A stretch of DNA of 7,639 nucleotides from an uncultured Acidimicrobiales bacterium (GTDB taxonomy: Bacteria > Actinomycetota > Acidimicrobiia > Acidimicrobiales > SZUA-35): the NCBI GenBank assembly GCA_938008925.1, contig CALLIQ010000303.1, forward strand, positions 1 through 7,639, read 5' to 3'. Of this stretch, positions 5,287 to 7,639 are shown one piece after another (the stretch's first letter is position 1; each line of letters begins with the position of its first letter). The notes under the pieces were generated by a model that was not told the origin of the DNA, made no database searches, and was given only the letters and a program-made list of their open reading frames with translations. Made by a program: the position numbers and the translations under genes.

Positions 5287-6582
5287 GGGACCGCCTCGTT
5301 CTGAGCCACCGGAGCGTCCTGGGGAGGCCTCTTCGCTCGGCTTTGGCGGCGTCGCGAGCACGAAGAACACCACGCCGAGGGCGGCGACCGCAGCGATGAT
5401 GGTGAAGCCGAGCCGGTAAGAACCGGTCGAGTCGGCCAAGATCCCGGCGAGGAGCGGACCTCCCGCTGTTCCGGCCATGACGATCACCGACGAGAAGCCC
5501 ATGATCTTGCCGAAGTGCGTCGAGCCGAAGTAGTCGGCGCGCAGCGCTTGCATCAGCGGTCCGCGCACGCCCCAGGCGATGCCGTGGAGCGGCACGAACG
5601 CCCAGATCATCCACCGGCTGGTCGCGTAGGTGAGCAACATCAAACCGGCCAGGTGGCCGGCCATCGCCAGGCAGGCGAGGAGCCGCTTGTTCACACGGTC
5701 GCCGAGCTGGCCGCCGGCGAGCATGCCGACGAGCTGTACCAGCGGGACGGCGCCGCCAACGAAGCTCGCCTCTTGAAGGCTGAACCCCTGCTCGGTGGTC
5801 AGATACAGCGATAGATGAGCCATGACCGACCCGACCACCAACAGTGCAGAGGCGTGACCGAGCGAGATCATCCAGAACGCCCGCGTCTTCAACGCCTGGT
5901 TTGCGGTGAGATGGACGTCGGAGACACCCTCGGCTCGAACCTCGTCCGCTGCGATCGTCGCCGGATCAATGCCGTCGACGAACTGATCCCGATCGGCCGG
6001 CGTGCCGTCGAGGAGGCCCGTCATCGGCCATCCGATGACGAGAACCAGCACACCGGCGATGGCGAGCGTCCAACGCCAGCCGATCCGTTCGAGCATGAAG
6101 ACGACGCCGGGCGCAGCCGCACCCCCGATGGCGAACCCCATCGAGGAGATGGCGAGCGCCCGCGCACGCTTGCGTTCGAACCAGCGGACGACCGCTGTCG
6201 TCACGCTGAGAAAGCCGGAGAGGCTCGCCCCGACGGCGAGCAGCGCCAGGGTGGCGATGAAGTGCCAGGCGTTCTGGATCTGGCTGAACCCGAAGAAGCC
6301 GAGGGCCAACAGGATCACGCCGACGCGCATCACCCGCTTCGTGCCGTAGCGATCGAGCGCCCAGCCCTGGATGGGGCCGAGCAGCGCACTCTCGAACCGG
6401 GTGGCCGAGTAGCCGGCCGACAGCATTGTCTTGCTCCAGCCGAACTGTTGCTCGAGCACGACGGCGTAGTTGCCGTAGCTGCTCAGGAACAGACCGGCCT
6501 GCATCGCCTGCATGGCGGCGCCAGCGCCGACGATCCGCCACCCGTCGAATCGTCGGTTGGACATTGGGTTCGAGCTTGTCAC
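5218..6582 (-). CDS. MFS transporter, monocarboxylate/oxalate-formate type
   Basis: The frame from GTG 6582 gives 454 residues with about twelve hydrophobic segments in two halves. Each half has the loop motif of the major facilitator family: GWALDRYGTKR (73-83) and GGQLGDRVNKR (290-300). WFERKRARALAISSMGFAIG (134-153) and RADYFGSTHFGKIMGF (348-363) are typical of monocarboxylate-transporter-like MFS proteins, which move small organic acids across the inner membrane. The central loop (about 190-230) is hydrophilic. After the last helix (to about 411) a 43-residue Ser/Gly/acidic tail follows, and its last 22 residues lie opposite the Lin0512 gene. The start is uncertain: ATG 6564 (MSNRRFDGW) is an alternative, and neither has a convincing ribosome-binding site. 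The nitroreductase gene ends 55 bases upstream on the same strand. Substrate is unknown. Confidence 0.88.
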   Translation of the reverse strand: MTSSNPMSNRRFDGWRIVGAGAAMQAMQAGLFLSSYGNYAVVLEQQFGWSKTMLSAGYSATRFESALLGPIQGWALDRYGTKRVMRVGVILLALGFFGFSQIQNAWHFIATLALLAVGASLSGFLSVTTAVVRWFERKRARALAISSMGFAIGGAAAPGVVFMLERIGWRWTLAIAGVLVLVIGWPMTGLLDGTPADRDQFVDGIDPATIAADEVRAEGVSDVHLTANQALKTRAFWMISLGHASALLVVGSVMAHLSLYLTTEQGFSLQEASFVGGAVPLVQLVGMLAGGQLGDRVNKRLLACLAMAGHLAGLMLLTYATSRWMIWAFVPLHGIAWGVRGPLMQALRADYFGSTHFGKIMGFSSVIVMAGTAGGPLLAGILADSTGSYRLGFTIIAAVAALGVVFFVLATPPKPSEEASPGRSGGSERGGPSGVEVDEDGSVGDRDAIALGGG

Positions 6583-6610
6583 GCCCTCGGGCGAGACCGG
6601 AAATCTCGCC
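6582..6610 (-). promoter_or_regulatory. Overlapping alternative hairpins between nitroreductase and MFS genes
   Basis: On the minus strand GGCGAGA-TTTCCGG-TCTCGCC (6610-6590) is a perfect seven-pair hairpin. A second, CGCC-CGAG-GGCG (6593-6582), reuses four bases of its 3' arm and covers the first base of the GTG start codon. The two cannot form together, an arrangement seen in attenuators and translational switches. No T-run follows either. Alternatively the first stem is a T-less terminator or mRNA-stabilising end for the nitroreductase message. Confidence 0.35.
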
Positions 6611-6637
6611 TTGGGTTTCGGGGAGCGGGAACGCGGG

Positions 6638-7282
6638 CTACCGGATCGGGTTCTTGTAGGTGTCGAGGTAGGTGATCTCCTCGACGGGTGCTCGCGATGC
6701 AGCCTTGAAATCGGTGCCCTTGGTGTACGCCACCGGCAGGAGTCCGGCTTGGCTCATGTGCTCGGGAATCCCGAGCAGTTCGGCTGCTTCGGCCTCAGCC
6801 CCGAGGTGGAGCGTGGTGTAGCAACTGCCGAGGCCACGACTGCGGAGGGCGAGCTGGAAGCTCCACATCGCTGGAATGATCGAACCGAACAGCCCGGCGG
6901 CGGAGTTCGTGTTGCCGTCTTCGAGTCGACCGATGATCAGCGGGATGACCATGACGGGCACCTTGGCGAGGTTCTGCGCCAGGTAGTTGGCGGAATCCAT
7001 CACCCGGGCGGTCTGCGTGCCGGACTCGGTCGTCTTCGCCGCCTCGGCGAGGTAGTCACCGCCGACCCGGCGGTAGATGTCGGCCAGCGCTTCCTTCTTC
7101 TCGGGGTCACGAACGACCATCCAGCGCCACCCCTGCCGGTTCGATCCGGTGGGTGCTTGCACGGCGAGTTGGAGACATTCGAGCAAGACGTCGTCGGGAA
7201 CCTCTCGGTCCAGATCGAGGCGCTTGCGAACGGCTCTCGTGGTCGAGAGAAGGGCGTCGGTCTGAGCGAGGTCGAAATCCAT
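6638..7282 (-). CDS. Nitroreductase family FMN-dependent oxidoreductase
   Basis: From ATG 7282 the product has 214 residues, a usual length for the family. The N-terminal TTRAVRKR (14-21) matches the T-R-[RS]-x-R segment that contacts the FMN phosphate, and APTGSNRQGWRWMVVRD (43-59) is the conserved P-[ST]-x-x-N-x-Q-x-W flavin-binding stretch. MWSFQLALRSRGLGSCYTT (139-157) is the central helix and glycine turn, and LLGIPEH (169-175) is the usual late motif. Members are cytosolic homodimers using NAD(P)H to reduce nitro groups, quinones, enones or other acceptors; the true substrate is not shown. The frame is open upstream to 7582, but that part is Arg-rich and overlaps a better coding frame, so 7282 is the start. 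CAGGCT six bases before the ATG is a weak -10 candidate. The MFS gene follows after 55 bases. Confidence 0.9.
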   Translation of the reverse strand: MDFDLAQTDALLSTTRAVRKRLDLDREVPDDVLLECLQLAVQAPTGSNRQGWRWMVVRDPEKKEALADIYRRVGGDYLAEAAKTTESGTQTARVMDSANYLAQNLAKVPVMVIPLIIGRLEDGNTNSAAGLFGSIIPAMWSFQLALRSRGLGSCYTTLHLGAEAEAAELLGIPEHMSQAGLLPVAYTKGTDFKAASRAPVEEITYLDTYKNPIR

Positions 7283-7288
7283 CGCCGC

Positions 7289-7294
7289 AGCCTG
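7289..7294 (-). promoter_or_regulatory. Weak candidate -10 element of the nitroreductase gene
   Basis: CAGGCT lies six bases before the ATG, the same spacing as the two clearer leaderless promoters, and keeps the A at position two and T at position six of TANNNT, but not the first T. No good Shine-Dalgarno precedes this ATG. Spacing is the main support. Confidence 0.25.
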
Positions 7295-7359
7295 CCAAGT
7301 CGTGGCCCTTTGTGCCAGTTCGGACCGGTCGCCGCCCGACGACGAGACCCTGGGGCGAG

Positions 7360-7639
7360 CTAGAACTCTTCGACCCAGACGTCGCTCTCGTCGCCCTGGA
7401 ACACCGGCATGGGTTCCTCTTCTCGAGGTGGCTCGGGCGTCGCAGGCTGCGATGGCTGTGCACTGTGCTGGTCGGGTGCGCTGCCCCGTGCACCGTGCTG
7501 GTCGGACGCGCCACGAGCTTGGTTGCTCGCCGGTCGCGCCGTCGATGGGTCGGACTCGTCGTCGGGGGCGTAGCCGTAACACATCTGTACGCCGTCGACG
7601 TCGAACGGTCTTCCGAGGGAGGCGACCGTGAAGGACGAT
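7360..7639 (-). CDS. C-terminal part of an unrecognised protein with disordered tail (cut by window edge)
   Basis: The minus-strand frame is open from the right edge to the TAG at 7360 and gives 92 residues. The first part, SSFTVASLGRPFDVDGVQMC, looks like ordinary folded protein and has G/C-ending codons. It is followed by about 50 residues rich in Ser, Ala, Gln, Pro, Asp and Glu, probably disordered, and by the ending PMPVFQGDESDVWVEEF. The tail holds a small internal duplication. The family is not recognisable. The ATG at 7584 has no ribosome-binding site and the frame continues past it, so it is probably internal. ATG 7410 is preceded by AGAGGA at short spacing and could start a 16-residue peptide, but this is unlikely. 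The nitroreductase gene follows after 77 bases on the same strand. Confidence 0.55.
   Translation of the reverse strand, partial: SSFTVASLGRPFDVDGVQMCYGYAPDDESDPSTARPASNQARGASDQHGARGSAPDQHSAQPSQPATPEPPREEEPMPVFQGDESDVWVEEF
7458..7510 (-). repeat. Two-copy 30-base period repeat in the partial ORF
   Basis: The 23 bases at 7458-7480 and 7488-7510 match at 20 positions with a 30-base period. In protein they give two DQH-containing units (ASDQHGA and APDQHSA) ten residues apart. The period is a multiple of three and the frame is kept, as expected for a duplication in a flexible linker of a real coding sequence. Confidence 0.65.

Noticed and set aside
5304..5342. Possible terminator AGCC...GAGCG...CGCTC-GGCT downstream of Lin0512
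   Set aside because: The stem is interrupted, the loop is 17 bases, no T-run follows and it lies within the MFS coding sequence.
5815..7363. Plus-strand ORFs opposite the MFS and nitroreductase genes (5815-6675, 6512-7363)
   Set aside because: Antisense shadows without family features; minus-strand proteins are complete.
7283..7582. 100-residue upstream extension of the nitroreductase
   Set aside because: Arg-rich out-of-frame composition, overlap with a better coding frame, and the family starts close to MDFDLAQTDALL.
7628..7639. Possible plus-strand start GTG at 7628 after GAGGGAGG
   Set aside because: Only four codons are visible and the overlapping minus-strand frame looks coding; it cannot be judged from this window.

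Overview
The base composition is very GC-rich, codons end mostly in G or C, and two genes have a -10-like TANNNT element six bases before the start codon, as in leaderless actinobacterial transcripts. This suggests a high-GC actinobacterium. The protein set would fit an environmental lineage such as Acidimicrobiia (Ilumatobacter-like), but that placement is inference. No rRNA, tRNA, CRISPR array or transposase was seen, and no gene-free stretch exceeds about 110 bases.

Left block (about 1-2330, minus strand, read right to left). A membrane Ser/Thr protein kinase with an Asn/Asp/Gly-rich outer tail (780-2330) is followed after 61 bases by a five-helix DUF4956 protein (170-718). The DUF4956 stop overlaps, as GTGA, the start of a gene cut by the window edge (1-173). 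That fragment carries the RTDRKYVVP stretch expected at the start of a VTC-type polyphosphate polymerase domain. DUF4956 and VTC proteins are known neighbours; a kinase upstream of them is the more notable part.

Middle block (about 2331-5286, plus strand). Divergent from the kinase is a PhnD-like substrate-binding-fold protein with no signal peptide and no transporter genes nearby (2424-3197). Next come an acyl-CoA ligase of the FadD/ACSF2 type (3307-4911) and a small Lin0512-family protein of unknown function (4945-5286). The short gaps hold structure: a perfect 7+7 inverted repeat just before the ligase ribosome-binding site, and a duplicated promoter/start module before Lin0512.

Right block (about 5218-7639, minus strand). 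A partial ORF with a disordered C-terminus (7360-7639), a nitroreductase (6638-7282) and a monocarboxylate-type MFS transporter (5218-6582) follow one another. The transporter's 3' end overlaps the Lin0512 gene tail to tail by 69 bases. Ligase, transporter and nitroreductase would suit uptake and activation of an organic acid, but nothing in the sequence fixes a substrate.

No defence system, mobile element or clearly new multi-gene machine was found. The best leads are the kinase/DUF4956/VTC arrangement with the unusual kinase tail, and the small regulatory structures at gene starts.
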